Source: Sideroxydans sp.
GTDB taxonomy: Bacteria > Pseudomonadota > Gammaproteobacteria > Burkholderiales > Gallionellaceae
Assembly (NCBI GenBank): GCA_027310665.1
Contig: DAIDAJ010000070.1
Location: 1-41,863, forward strand
Length of the DNA stretch: 41,863 nucleotides
Direction of reading: 5' to 3'
Shown: positions 1 through 8,272 of the stretch, piece by piece
How the letters are laid out: each line of letters begins with the position of its first letter
Numbering within the stretch: the stretch's first letter is position 1
The notes under the pieces: generated by a model
Seen by the model: only the letters and a program-made list of their open reading frames with translations
Databases searched by the model: none
What the model was told of the DNA's origin: nothing
Program-made: the position numbers and the translations under genes

Positions 1-2319
1 GTAGACGATGCCGTTGGCCGGATTGAGGAAAAAGGCCGGTTGTGTCTGCTGGCTACCCGAAAGCGGCAGAAGGATATTCTGGGCCACGTCGGCGGGACTG
101 ATGCCGATGCTCTGCAAGCGGGGACGATCCATCTCCAGCGCGATCCCCGGCTCATCCAGCCGCTGATGGACATGCACGTCGACGGCGCCATTGACGGCCT
201 TGATCCGGTTCATGAGTTTTCCGGCGAAGACGGTGTTCTCGGCGATATTGTTGCCGTATATCTGCACGTCGATTGCCGCGGGAATGCCAAAGTTGAGGAT
301 CTGGGCCACGATATCGGCCGGCTGGAAAAATAACTCGACACCCGGAAAGCGCTTGCCGAGTTCTGCCGGGATCTTGTCGATATATTCGCCGGTCGGCCGA
401 TGATCGGGGTTGAGCGAGATCAGGATGTCGGCGTCCAGCGTGCCGATGGTGCCAGAGTTGCTGTACGAAAGATTGATGCCGCTGTAGGGCAAACCGATAT
501 TGTCTATGATCGATGCCAGTTCCGTTGCGGGGATTATCTCGCGCAGTGCACTGTCGACGGCGTCGGAGATCAGTGCGGTGTTCTCGATCCTGGTTCCGGT
601 CGGTACCCGCATATGCAGCTTGATCTGGCCGGTATCCACCGTGGGGAAAAGATCGCGCCCAAGCATCAGGTAGAGTCCGCAGGACAAGAGGCAAAAGCCG
701 AGAAAGCCCGCGATAAAACTGCGGCGGTGGGTCAGCAGGTGGCTCAGCAGAAGCACGTAGACGTTGCGCAATTTCTCGAAACGCCGGTTGAACGATTCAT
801 GCACGCTGAAAACCCACTTTGCGATCCTGCCGGTGCGTTTCTGGTGCCCCATCAGCAGCAGGGCCAGGGTCGGCACCAGTGTGCGAGACAGCACATAGGA
901 AGCCAGCATCGCGAACACCACGGCTTCGGCCAGCGGCACGAACAGGTAGCGAGCCACACCTTCAAGGAAGAACATGGGCACGAACACGATACAGATACAC
1001 AAGGTCGAGACAAAGGCAGGGATGGCGATCTCGCCCGCACCGTCGAGGATCGCCGTATAAAGGTCCGAACCCATGTGCAAATGGCGCTCGATATTCTCGA
1101 TCGTCACCGTCGCATCGTCCACGAGAATGCCGACTGCCAGCGCCAGCCCGCCCAGCGTCATGATATTGATGGTCTCGCCCACCGCATGCAGCAATATGAT
1201 CGAAGTGAATATCGACAACGGGATCGAAATGGCGATGATCGACGTCGTGCGCAAATTGCCCAGGAACAGCAGCAACATCAAGGCCGTCAGCCCTGCCGCG
1301 ATCAGCGCCTCATGCGAGACACCTCTGATCGCCGTCTTGACGAATACCGACTGGTCGGCCAGCAACGCGACATCCACGCTCTTGGGCAGCAGGGGCAGCA
1401 AAGTGGGCAGCCTGGCCTTGAGGTCGTTGACCACGTCGATGGTCGAGGCTCCGCCATTCTTGTAGATGGACAAGAGCAGCCCGCGCTGGCCGTTCTGTTT
1501 GACGATATTCGTTTGCGGAGAGAACCCGTCGCGGACATGGGCGACTTCACGCAGGAAAGTCGTTGCACCCGCAGTGGTCTTTACGGGCATGTTGTTCAGG
1601 CCTTCGATCGTCGTCGGCGAACTGTTCAGGCTGACGTTATATTCCGTCTCCTCTATCTTGGCGGTGCCGGTAGGCAGGATCAGGTTCTGGCTGTTGACCG
1701 CATTGATCACGTCCGCCGACGTCAGGCCTTTTGCCAGGAGGGCCTGCATATCGAGATCCACGGACACCAGGCGCATCTTGCCGCCGTAGGGCCAGGGAAC
1801 GGCAACACCCGGGATCGTCACCAGCTGGGGTCTCAGGGTATTGGTGGCCAGGTCGAACAACCCCTGTTCGGGAACATCCCTGCTCGACATCCCGATCTGG
1901 ATCACGGGAACGCTAGACGCGGTGTATTTGATGATCAGCGGAGGCATCATTCCCGGCGGCATCTGGCGCAACACGGTCTGGGAGACGGCCACAGTCTGGG
2001 CAATCGCGGTCTGGATGTTGACGTTCGGCTGAAAGAATATCTTGACCACCGCGATGCCGTTCAAGGATTGCGACTCGACATGCTCGATGTCGTTGACTGT
2101 CGTCGTCAGGATGCGCTCGTGCACCGAAGTGATGCGGTCTGCCATCTGCTTTGGCGCCATGCCGCTGTAGTTCCAGATCACGCTGATGACGGGGATGTCT
2201 ATTTCCGGCAATACATCCACGGGCGTGCGCAGTATCGCAAGAGGAGTGGCGAGCAGGATGATGATCGCCAGCACGATGAAGGTATAGGGTCTACGTAAAG
2301 CTAATTCAACAATCCACAT
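1..2319 (-). CDS. RND-family efflux transporter, inner-membrane permease (3' end outside window)
   Basis: Proton-driven inner-membrane pump of the HAE1/AcrB type, which normally works with a periplasmic adaptor and an outer-membrane channel to export drugs or other small molecules. The frame is open from ATG 2319 to the window edge, 773 codons, against about 1030-1070 for the family, so the C-terminal quarter is missing. The N-terminus reads MWIVELALRRPYTFIVLA, the first transmembrane helix. A pore-domain stretch DVLPEIDIPVIS follows. The TM4 motif GILVDDATVTIENIE carries the proton-relay aspartates at about residues 401-402, matching D407/D408 of E. coli AcrB. An AAGG lies about 14 nt before the ATG, so the Shine-Dalgarno is weak. 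No adaptor gene precedes it, which is unusual; it may lie downstream, outside the window. Family assignment is secure; substrate is unknown. Confidence 0.93.
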   Translation of the reverse strand, partial: MWIVELALRRPYTFIVLAIIILLATPLAILRTPVDVLPEIDIPVISVIWNYSGMAPKQMADRITSVHERILTTTVNDIEHVESQSLNGIAVVKIFFQPNVNIQTAIAQTVAVSQTVLRQMPPGMMPPLIIKYTASSVPVIQIGMSSRDVPEQGLFDLATNTLRPQLVTIPGVAVPWPYGGKMRLVSVDLDMQALLAKGLTSADVINAVNSQNLILPTGTAKIEETEYNVSLNSSPTTIEGLNNMPVKTTAGATTFLREVAHVRDGFSPQTNIVKQNGQRGLLLSIYKNGGASTIDVVNDLKARLPTLLPLLPKSVDVALLADQSVFVKTAIRGVSHEALIAAGLTALMLLLFLGNLRTTSIIAISIPLSIFTSIILLHAVGETINIMTLGGLALAVGILVDDATVTIENIERHLHMGSDLYTAILDGAGEIAIPAFVSTLCICIVFVPMFFLEGVARYLFVPLAEAVVFAMLASYVLSRTLVPTLALLLMGHQKRTGRIAKWVFSVHESFNRRFEKLRNVYVLLLSHLLTHRRSFIAGFLGFCLLSCGLYLMLGRDLFPTVDTGQIKLHMRVPTGTRIENTALISDAVDSALREIIPATELASIIDNIGLPYSGINLSYSNSGTIGTLDADILISLNPDHRPTGEYIDKIPAELGKRFPGVELFFQPADIVAQILNFGIPAAIDVQIYGNNIAENTVFAGKLMNRIKAVNGAVDVHVHQRLDEPGIALEMDRPRLQSIGISPADVAQNILLPLSGSQQTQPAFFLNPANGIVY

Positions 2320-2788
2320 CGGAAAAAATTACCTTATTTGACTGTCCTGAATTTCATCAGCACGCTATCCAGGGAAGACGAGCATTGCGGCCCGCTGCAA
2401 GTTGCTTTGCGATGCATGTACTCAGGCACCGGCCCTATGCATCAAGACGCCCACCGGCACGGTTCCGCCTTTTCAACGATCTCGCGCGTGCGCACCCAAC
2501 GCGCTGACGTTGCCGCCAAAAACAGGATTGGCTTTTTTACCATGCGACCAACAAGGCTTTTTTGTTGCTGGAAATCTGGATATTGAAGGATATTCTGATT
2601 CAAAACGGATCGCAGCGAGCGCATGGCTAAATGATACTTTTATAACTGGGGGAGCCTGAGAATTTGTTCACGTTTTCATTTTAACGATTAACGAGGTCGG
2701 GTTGAGTGTGAATTTGTAACAACCTTGTACGATATCCGTAACATGATTTGTGGTCGTCCAGATTTCATTTGCAAATACCGTCAGAGTT

Positions 2789-2820
2789 TCGGCCTTATGT
2801 AGCGCTCCACATAAGGCCGA
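2789..2820. repeat. Perfect 12-bp inverted repeat, tyrosine-recombinase-like core
   Basis: Left arm TCGGCCTTATGT (2789-2800) and right arm ACATAAGGCCGA (2809-2820) are exact reverse complements around an 8-bp spacer AGCGCTCC. Arms of about 12 bp around a 6-8 bp spacer are the usual geometry of a tyrosine-recombinase crossover site; that function is inference. The hairpin is not followed by a T-tract on either strand, so a terminator is unlikely. Confidence 0.7.
2795..2820 (+). repeat. Left copy of 26-bp direct repeat flanking the defence island
   Basis: The 26 bases beginning TTATGTAGCG and ending CATAAGGCCGA recur at 12524-12549 in the same orientation with a single difference (C2805 versus A12534). 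The two copies bracket the whole restriction-modification operon, 9.7 kb apart, as expected of att-like or recombination-generated boundaries. No integrase gene lies between them. Confidence 0.8.
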
Positions 2821-3165
2821 TTATGTAGATTGCTCGATTATGCGGACTGCTTTGTGCGGCATGGCATTGGAGCCCTGCGTAATCTGGGTTTTCTGCGATT
2901 GATTTAACGGCATGCTCAACATAATTTCCGGAGCTGGGTAACTGCCTAGATAGGCAGGATCGGTCATAGATTTCCGGTGAGACCGCACAGGAGATGGTAA
3001 TGCCGCGATCACGATCCTGCGAGTGTCACCTCGACAATATCGCCCCACCCATAGTGAATTTCGGATTATGTAGACCGTCCGCTTCATGTTCTCCGCGCCA
3101 GCACAAGGCTTATAGCGGGCGCAGAGCGTCAAATCCACATAATCAACTGGTCTACATAATCGGCC
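2815..3165. mobile_element. 351-bp element with 32-bp imperfect terminal inverted repeats
   Basis: The left end (2815-2846) and the reverse complement of the right end (3134-3165) both begin GGCCGATTATGTAGA, differ over the next six bases, then share GATTATG and a final GGA; 26 of 32 positions agree. Each end therefore holds two direct ATTATG half-sites about 17 bp apart. A further copy of the ATTATGTAGACC motif lies inside at 3065-3076. There is no transposase gene. This resembles a non-autonomous, MITE-like derivative or the regulatory end of an element moved by a tyrosine recombinase. The family is not identified. Confidence 0.5.
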
Positions 3166-3217
3166 CTTGCCGACCTTGGCGGACGCACCGAGTTACTTCC
3201 GCCTTCTTAGGAAAGCG

Positions 3218-3246
3218 GACAACAGGCATGCCTGTGCCGTTACAAT
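3218..3246 (+). promoter_or_regulatory. Putative hsdM promoter with 14-bp palindromic operator
   Basis: TACAAT (3241-3246) is a good -10 hexamer. A poor -35-like GACAAC starts 17 bp upstream of it. Between them lies a perfect 14-bp palindrome, ACAGGCATGCCTGT (3222-3235), in the position where a repressor would block RNA polymerase. Predicted transcription start is near 3253, about 20 nt before the hsdM ATG. The operator role is inference. Confidence 0.45.
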
Positions 3247-3272
3247 AGCTGAAAAACACATAGTCTCAATTT

Positions 3273-5039
3273 ATGAACCAGCAAGCCTTATCTTCTTTCA
3301 TCTGGTCGGTTGCCGACCTTCTGCGTGGTGATTACAAGCAATCCGAATATGGCAAGGTGATCCTGCCGTTTACCGTGCTGCGCCGTCTTGATTGTGTGCT
3401 GGAAGCCACCAAGCCCGCCGTACTGGCCGAATACGCCAAACAGCAACAAGCCGGGATTAACCCCGAGCCTTACCTGCTGCGCAAATCCAAGCAAGGTTTC
3501 TACAACACCTCGCCCCTGGACATGAAAAAGCTCATGGGCGACCAGGACCACATCCGCGAAAACCTCTACAGCTACATTGGCGAGTTTGCCCCGGCCGTGC
3601 GCGACATCTTCGAGCGCTTTGAATTCCACATCCAGATCGACCGTCTGGCGCGGGCAGGGCTGCTGTACCAGGTCACCGAGAAATTCACCAACATCGACCT
3701 GCACCCCGAAGCCGTCAGCAATGGGCAAATGGGACTGGTGTTCGAAGAGCTGATCCGCAAGTTTGCCGAAATCTCCAACGAAACCGCCGGGGAACACTTC
3801 ACCCCGCGCGAAGTCATCCGCCTCATGGTCAATCTGCTGTTCATCGAAGACGACGAGGTGCTCAGCAAGCCCGGCGTGGTGCGCACCATTTATGACCCAA
3901 CGGCGGGCACGGGTGGCATGCTCTCCATCGCGGGCGAATATCTCGAAGAACACAACCCCGGCGCGCGCCTTACCATGCACGGGCAAGAACTCAACGACGA
4001 GTCCTACGCCATCTGCAAGGCCGACATGCTCATCAAGGGGCAGGATGTCGCCAACATCATCCCCGGCAACACTCTTTCCGAAGACGGCCACCCGCACACC
4101 AAATTCGACTACATGCTCTCCAACCCGCCGTTCGGTGTGGAATGGAAGAAGGTCGAGAAGGAAGTTCGCAAGGAACACGATCAGCAAGGTTTCAATGGCC
4201 GCTTCGGCCCCGGCCTGCCGCGCGTCTCCGACGGCTCCATGCTTTTCCTGCTGCACCTCGTCTCCAAAATGCGCCCCGCCAAAGACGGCGGCAGCCGCTT
4301 CGGCATCGTGCTCAACGGCTCGCCGCTTTTCACCGGCGGCGCAGGCAGCGGCGAAAGCGAAATCCGCCGCTACGTGCTGGAAAACGACCTGGTCGAAGCC
4401 ATCATCGGCCTGCCCACCGACATGTTCTACAACACCGGCATCAGCACTTACGTCTGGATTCTCTCTAACCGCAAGCCCGAACATCGCAAAGGCAAAGTGC
4501 AACTCATCGACGCCTCAAGCTTCTGGCAAAAGATGCGCAAGAGCCTGGGCAGCAAACGCAAGGAACTCACCGACGAACACATCGCCGAGATCACCCGCCT
4601 GTTTGGCGACTTTGAAGAAGCCCCTCTCCCGCAGGCGGGAGAGGGGTTGGGGAGAGGGAAACCCATCAGCCGCATCTTCAACAACGCAGACTTCGGCTAC
4701 CGCACCATCACCGTAGAGCGTCCGCTGAAAGACGCACAAGGCAAAGTCGTCCTGAACGAAAAAGGCAAACTCAAAGGCAAGCCGCAAACCGATACCAACC
4801 TGCGCGACACCGAAAATGTCCCGCTCAACGAGGACGTGGAAAGCTACTTCAAACGCGAAGTGCTGCCCCATGCGCCGGATGCGTGGATAGACCACGACAA
4901 AACCAAAGTTGGTTATGAAATCCCGTTCAACCGCCATTTCTACGTGTTCGAGCCGCCGCGACCATTGGCGGAGATTGATGCCGAGCTGAAACAATGCACG
5001 GATCGGATACTGAACATGATTGCAGGGCTGAGCGCATGA
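3273..5039 (+). CDS. hsdM: Type I restriction-modification system, DNA methyltransferase subunit HsdM
   Basis: N6-adenine methyltransferase that, with HsdS, methylates host sites and, with HsdR added, forms the restriction complex. The 588-aa protein has the N-terminal HsdM helical domain (about 1-140) and then the methyltransferase core, with SAM-binding motif DPTAGTGG at about 208 and catalytic motif NPPFG at 284-288. It is longer than many HsdM proteins (about 500-530 aa). Part of the excess is an in-frame stretch [14 protein letters not shown] encoded by a dispersed palindromic repeat (4621-4658). ATG 3273 follows a putative promoter at 3241; no clear Shine-Dalgarno is visible. The stop codon overlaps the hsdS start as ATGA, so the two subunits are probably translationally coupled. 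Confidence 0.97.
   Translation: MNQQALSSFIWSVADLLRGDYKQSEYGKVILPFTVLRRLDCVLEATKPAVLAEYAKQQQAGINPEPYLLRKSKQGFYNTSPLDMKKLMGDQDHIRENLYSYIGEFAPAVRDIFERFEFHIQIDRLARAGLLYQVTEKFTNIDLHPEAVSNGQMGLVFEELIRKFAEISNETAGEHFTPREVIRLMVNLLFIEDDEVLSKPGVVRTIYDPTAGTGGMLSIAGEYLEEHNPGARLTMHGQELNDESYAICKADMLIKGQDVANIIPGNTLSEDGHPHTKFDYMLSNPPFGVEWKKVEKEVRKEHDQQGFNGRFGPGLPRVSDGSMLFLLHLVSKMRPAKDGGSRFGIVLNGSPLFTGGAGSGESEIRRYVLENDLVEAIIGLPTDMFYNTGISTYVWILSNRKPEHRKGKVQLIDASSFWQKMRKSLGSKRKELTDEHIAEITRLFGDFEEAPLPQAGEGLGRGKPISRIFNNADFGYRTITVERPLKDAQGKVVLNEKGKLKGKPQTDTNLRDTENVPLNEDVESYFKREVLPHAPDAWIDHDKTKVGYEIPFNRHFYVFEPPRPLAEIDAELKQCTDRILNMIAGLSA
4621..4658 (+). repeat. Dispersed GC-rich palindromic repeat inserted in frame in hsdM
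   Basis: CCCCTCTCCCGC and GCGGGAGAGGGG form a perfect 12-bp inverted repeat around AG (4621-4646), followed by TTGGGGAGAGGG. Repeats of this CCCTCTCCC/GGGAGAGGG type are usually intergenic in proteobacteria. A relative lies between metF and trhP at 27833-27880. Here the sequence is read through as [12 protein letters not shown] without a frameshift, between the methyltransferase core and the C-terminal region of HsdM. Confidence 0.8.
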
Positions 5040-6415
5040 GCTTGCCGCGTTATCCAGAATACAAAGACAGCGGCGTGGCCTGGCTGGGCGAGGTGCCGAG
5101 GCATTGGAAAGTCACGCAATTAAAGCGCGTCGTGGATCCAGCGCGTTCGATTACTTATGGAATTGTACAGGCGGGCGCAAATGTCGAAGATGGTATTCCT
5201 TATATTCGTCCAGCAGATATGTCGGATGAGTGTGGCATTCTCGACGAGACAAATCTTCTTAAAACCTCAATTGAAATCGCAACTTCATATGTAAGAAGCA
5301 CGATTAAGCAAGGCGACCTTGTCTGCTCTATAGGACCAAGCTTTGGAAAATTAATGGTGGTGCCGCATACACTTGATGGGGCCAATCTCACTCAAGGTAC
5401 AGCCCGGGTTGCTGTCTCGGCAGAAAATTCCTCAAAATATGTTTTCTGGTCACTGCGTTCTGTAACTTCCTTTTCGCAATGGGAGAGTTCGGTTGGCGGC
5501 GCAACGTTCCGCGCGCTAAATCTTGGCCCGCTGGCTGAAACATACATTTCTGCGCCGCTCCTTGAAGAACAGCAAGCCATCGCCGCCTTCCTCGACCGCG
5601 AGACGGGGAAAATCGACGCGCTGATTGCCGAGCAGCGGCGGCTGGCGGAGCTGCTGGCGGAAAAGCGGCAAGCGGTGATTTCGCATGCCGTCACTAAGGG
5701 GCTGAACCCCAACGCCAGGATGAAAGATTCGGACATCGAATGGCTGGGCGAAGTGCCGGCGCATTGGGAAATCGGAGGCTTAACTCGTTTTATTGGGCCT
5801 GTAGTTGACTACCGTGGTCGCACACCCACAAAGGTGGACGAAGGCATTTTCTTGGTAACGGCAAGAAATGTTCGCGGCGGGAAGATTGACTATGATGCCT
5901 CGCAAGAATTTGTTGATCCCGAATCAGCCGCATCGCTTCTTGCACGCGGTGAACCTGAGATTGGCGATCTGCTTTTTACTATGGAAGCACCATTGGGACA
6001 GGTAGCCCTGATAGATCGCACAGACATAGCTCTTGCGCAGCGCATTGTGAAGTTTCGTGGGATGCCAAAAGTTATGCAAAACAACTTTCTTTTGTACTGG
6101 TTCATGAGCGCGCATTGTCAAGCGCGGCTTGAAACATTGGCAACTGGTTCTACAGCATTGGGTATTAAAGCTAGCAAATTGGGAATGATCGAGTGCCTTG
6201 TTCCGCCATTGGATGAGCAAACGACCATAGCGAACTACATTGACCGCGAAACCGCCAAGCTCGACACCCTCACCGCCGAAGCCAACTGCGCCATAGCCCT
6301 GCTGCAAGAGCGCCGTAGCGCGCTGATTTCTGCCGCCGTCACCGGCAAGATCGATGTGCGCACCCTCGCACCATCCTCGCAAGCGGGAGTTGGTGACGTT
6401 TTGGAGGCCGCATGA
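5036..6415 (+). CDS. hsdS: Type I restriction-modification system, specificity subunit HsdS
   Basis: DNA-recognition subunit that selects the bipartite target for methylation and cleavage. The 459-aa protein has the duplicated architecture of the family. Half-repeat one opens with [16 protein letters not shown] (about 6-21), followed by target-recognition domain 1 and a central conserved helix ([24 protein letters not shown]). Half-repeat two opens with [16 protein letters not shown], followed by domain 2 and a second conserved helix ([20 protein letters not shown]). The start is ATG 5036, overlapping the hsdM stop as ATGA; an upstream in-frame ATG at 4994 lies inside hsdM and is rejected. 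The two recognition domains are visibly more AT-rich than the conserved helices, consistent with domain exchange. The recognised sequence cannot be read from the gene. Confidence 0.96.
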   Translation: MSLPRYPEYKDSGVAWLGEVPRHWKVTQLKRVVDPARSITYGIVQAGANVEDGIPYIRPADMSDECGILDETNLLKTSIEIATSYVRSTIKQGDLVCSIGPSFGKLMVVPHTLDGANLTQGTARVAVSAENSSKYVFWSLRSVTSFSQWESSVGGATFRALNLGPLAETYISAPLLEEQQAIAAFLDRETGKIDALIAEQRRLAELLAEKRQAVISHAVTKGLNPNARMKDSDIEWLGEVPAHWEIGGLTRFIGPVVDYRGRTPTKVDEGIFLVTARNVRGGKIDYDASQEFVDPESAASLLARGEPEIGDLLFTMEAPLGQVALIDRTDIALAQRIVKFRGMPKVMQNNFLLYWFMSAHCQARLETLATGSTALGIKASKLGMIECLVPPLDEQTTIANYIDRETAKLDTLTAEANCAIALLQERRSALISAAVTGKIDVRTLAPSSQAGVGDVLEAA

Positions 6416-7323
6416 GCAGAATGCTTGGCATAGATGAGAGTCAGGGTTTGGTTTATGAAGGCGACTCAAGTTATGGTGTGCATCTGGTTTGGCCAACGCC
6501 GGTACTGACCCCTGCCAAGTTTTTAGACTCCACTGCGAAAGATTTCTCCGCTACCGGCGTCTATAGTCCAATCAAGTTCTATTTCCGGGAGGATTCGTTT
6601 GATCCGGTCAGCAGAATCAGGCGTGGTCGGTTTTATAAAAATTCTGGCTCCTCAGGGACAATGTGGTGGGCGTTACCTAATCCGTTGGTGATAATTCAAC
6701 GCGCCTCTGAAGTTGACGATAATGGTTGCCGGCGAATCTCTGTTGTTGACTGTCATGCAAACATAATTTCCGCTGAGTTGAATACTCTTGGCATTTCTTA
6801 CCCGGTGGTTGTACTGGGCAATGGTAAGTCTTCCAGCATCTGGGCCATTATCAGTATTGAAGCGGGCTTTACTGGCGAAGAATTGGTTACGCTTAAAGCG
6901 CGCCAGAGCTTGGGTGCCTTACCCGAACTGGATATGGAGAAAATGCAGGAGATTAAGGGCAGCAACATTCAAGAAGCGCTGCAAACATTAGAAGACGACT
7001 ACCGTTTGGCTAGCCCTGAATCGATAGTTGATCGTGCCAACGAAGCGGCGACGCGCATATTGAATGCTTTTCTTGAAACCAAAGAGCGGAGTACCCAGGA
7101 CTCTTTGTATAAGGCGATCACCGAGGCGGGCAAGTTGGAGCCGCAAGACAAAAAAGAAATCGTCAGAAATGCTGCGGATATTGTTCGCTTGCTGCACGGG
7201 CGAACCAAGTACGCCGTTCAGAGAGACAAGAATACGAGAGATGTTAGAGAGCAGGATGCCGAGCTTGCTATGCAGTGCATTGGCGTCATGCTTTGTGATC
7301 TAGGTTGGGCTGCTTGGCGATAG
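6412..7323 (+). CDS. Unrecognised protein in defence operon, possible Abi/HEPN-like C-terminus
   Basis: 303 aa, starting with an ATGA overlap with the hsdS stop and ending 13 bp before the next gene, so it belongs to the operon. I do not recognise the N-terminal half (about 1-170), which looks like a mixed alpha/beta fold with many aromatic and beta-branched residues. The C-terminal part (about 195-303) is helical and charged. It contains NAADIVRLLHGRTKYAVQR followed by a long amphipathic helix ending DLGWAAWR, loosely reminiscent of abortive-infection C-terminal (Abi_C) or HEPN-like domains. That resemblance is weak and by eye only. Base composition is more AT-rich than hsdM and hsdR, suggesting separate acquisition. 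Its position between specificity and nuclease subunits suggests a defence-accessory role (inference). Confidence 0.75.
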   Translation: MSRMLGIDESQGLVYEGDSSYGVHLVWPTPVLTPAKFLDSTAKDFSATGVYSPIKFYFREDSFDPVSRIRRGRFYKNSGSSGTMWWALPNPLVIIQRASEVDDNGCRRISVVDCHANIISAELNTLGISYPVVVLGNGKSSSIWAIISIEAGFTGEELVTLKARQSLGALPELDMEKMQEIKGSNIQEALQTLEDDYRLASPESIVDRANEAATRILNAFLETKERSTQDSLYKAITEAGKLEPQDKKEIVRNAADIVRLLHGRTKYAVQRDKNTRDVREQDAELAMQCIGVMLCDLGWAAWR

Positions 7324-7336
7324 CCACAAGGGAGGC

Positions 7337-8200
7337 ATGAACATGGCACCGAAGACAATCCAGATATTCCTGCCGGGTGGTGATCCGCAGGGTATACGCA
7401 TTGCGGAGATTACTACGCGCATCGTGCAAGTGATTGAGGTGCCACGCAGCCTGTTGCCGGATTTCTTGAAGATGCCGGAAAGCGATCAAGTCGCGCTGTA
7501 TTTTCTGTTCAGCGAGGAAGAGGATGGCTCTGAGCGGAAAGTGTACATCGGCCAGACTGGCGATCTGCGTGCGCGACTCGCCAAGCATCACAAAGAGAAG
7601 GAATTTTGGGAAAAGGCGTTGGTGCTCGTCTCGCGAACCGATAGCTTGACACAGACGCATGCACTTTTTCTTGAGTGGCACTCTATACAGGAAGCCAAGA
7701 AAGCAGCGCGATATTCCACTGAGAACGGAAATGATGGCAGCAAGCCGCACACACCCGCACCACTTGCGGCCGACTGTCTTGAGATATTCGAAACGGGGCA
7801 CACCTTGCTGGCGACGCTGGGTTATCCCATTTTTGACCCTGTTGCCAAGTCCGTTGCATCTGCAAAGCCGGATGACTTTTTCTACTGTAAAGGCTCTGGA
7901 GCTAATGGTCGTGGCATGTACACCGAAGAAGGGTTTGTCGTGTTGAAGGGCTCGGTCGGGCGTAAGGAAAATGTTGCTTCGCTCAAAGGGACGGCAGGTG
8001 AAAACTTGCGCAACAGGTTGCTTGAGAATGGCGTCATGCGGGTTGAAGGCGATACGGTGGTATTTGAAAAAGACCACTTGTTTCGGTCGCCGAGCATGGC
8101 GGCTCTGTCGCTCATGGGAAGAACCACTAATGGCTGGATAGACTGGAAGAATAAGGATGGGCAAACGCTGGACGCGGTGAAGCGGCAAACGAACGAATAA
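7337..8200 (+). CDS. GIY-YIG nuclease domain protein with C-terminal DUF4357
   Basis: Predicted small DNA nuclease of 287 aa. The GIY-YIG core is visible as ALYFLF (about 53-58) and VYIGQTGDLRARLAKHH (about 69-85), where the Arg and the first Tyr/Gly of the family would be catalytic. The C-terminal SPSMAALSLMGRTTNGWIDWKNKDG (about 250-274) matches the DUF4357 module often attached to such nucleases. Proteins of this architecture are repeatedly found beside type I restriction systems; their exact role is unsettled. The Shine-Dalgarno AAGGGAGG lies just upstream of ATG 7337, and a second ATG follows two codons later. It is separated from the next gene by 72 bp holding a promoter, so it closes the first half of the operon. 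Confidence 0.9.
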   Translation: MNMAPKTIQIFLPGGDPQGIRIAEITTRIVQVIEVPRSLLPDFLKMPESDQVALYFLFSEEEDGSERKVYIGQTGDLRARLAKHHKEKEFWEKALVLVSRTDSLTQTHALFLEWHSIQEAKKAARYSTENGNDGSKPHTPAPLAADCLEIFETGHTLLATLGYPIFDPVAKSVASAKPDDFFYCKGSGANGRGMYTEEGFVVLKGSVGRKENVASLKGTAGENLRNRLLENGVMRVEGDTVVFEKDHLFRSPSMAALSLMGRTTNGWIDWKNKDGQTLDAVKRQTNE

Positions 8201-8233
8201 ATAGATTAGCGCCGGTATGACAGGGTTTGGGCA

Positions 8234-8270
8234 TTGCCACAATGAAGCCATTAAGGCTACAATCGTAGCC
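8234..8270 (+). promoter_or_regulatory. Internal promoter with overlapping palindrome upstream of MNT gene
   Basis: TTGCCA (8234-8239) and TACAAT (8258-8263) are each one base from the sigma70 consensus, 18 bp apart. The -10 box sits inside the inverted repeat GGCTAC-AATC-GTAGCC (8255-8270), which ends two bases before the ATG at 8273. Predicted transcription would start about at the start codon, giving a leaderless or nearly leaderless mRNA. A palindrome over the -10 box ahead of a winged-helix protein suggests autoregulation, as in many toxin-antitoxin operons (inference). Confidence 0.55.
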
Positions 8271-8272
8271 AA

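Larger units (their letters stand above)
2320..3272. other. Non-coding, repeat-rich gap between RND pump and defence operon
   Basis: No convincing gene was found. Open frames here are short, lack ribosome sites and show no recognisable family. The left part (2320-2788) is unremarkable and should hold the leader and promoter of the RND gene. The right part holds a perfect palindrome (2789-2820), one copy of the island-flanking direct repeat (2795-2820), a small inverted-repeat-bounded element (2815-3165) and the hsdM promoter area. A 105-codon minus-strand frame (2821-3138) lies entirely inside the small element; I could not recognise its product. Confidence 0.6.

Noticed and set aside
400..2298. 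632-codon plus-strand open frame
   Set aside because: It is the antisense shadow of the RND gene, which has recognisable family motifs; the plus frame is Arg/His/Gln-rich with no domain.
2338..2659. 82- and 85-codon plus-strand frames upstream of the RND gene
   Set aside because: Overlap each other in different frames, lack Shine-Dalgarno sites and show unstructured translations.
2821..3138. 105-codon minus-strand frame in the small inverted-repeat element
   Set aside because: No ribosome site and no recognisable family; both ends lie in the repeats. Not strong enough to call, though a gene remnant is possible.
3288..4502. 404-codon minus-strand open frame across hsdM
   Set aside because: Shadow of hsdM caused by high third-position GC; low-complexity Val/Ala/Phe/Gly-rich translation, no ribosome site.
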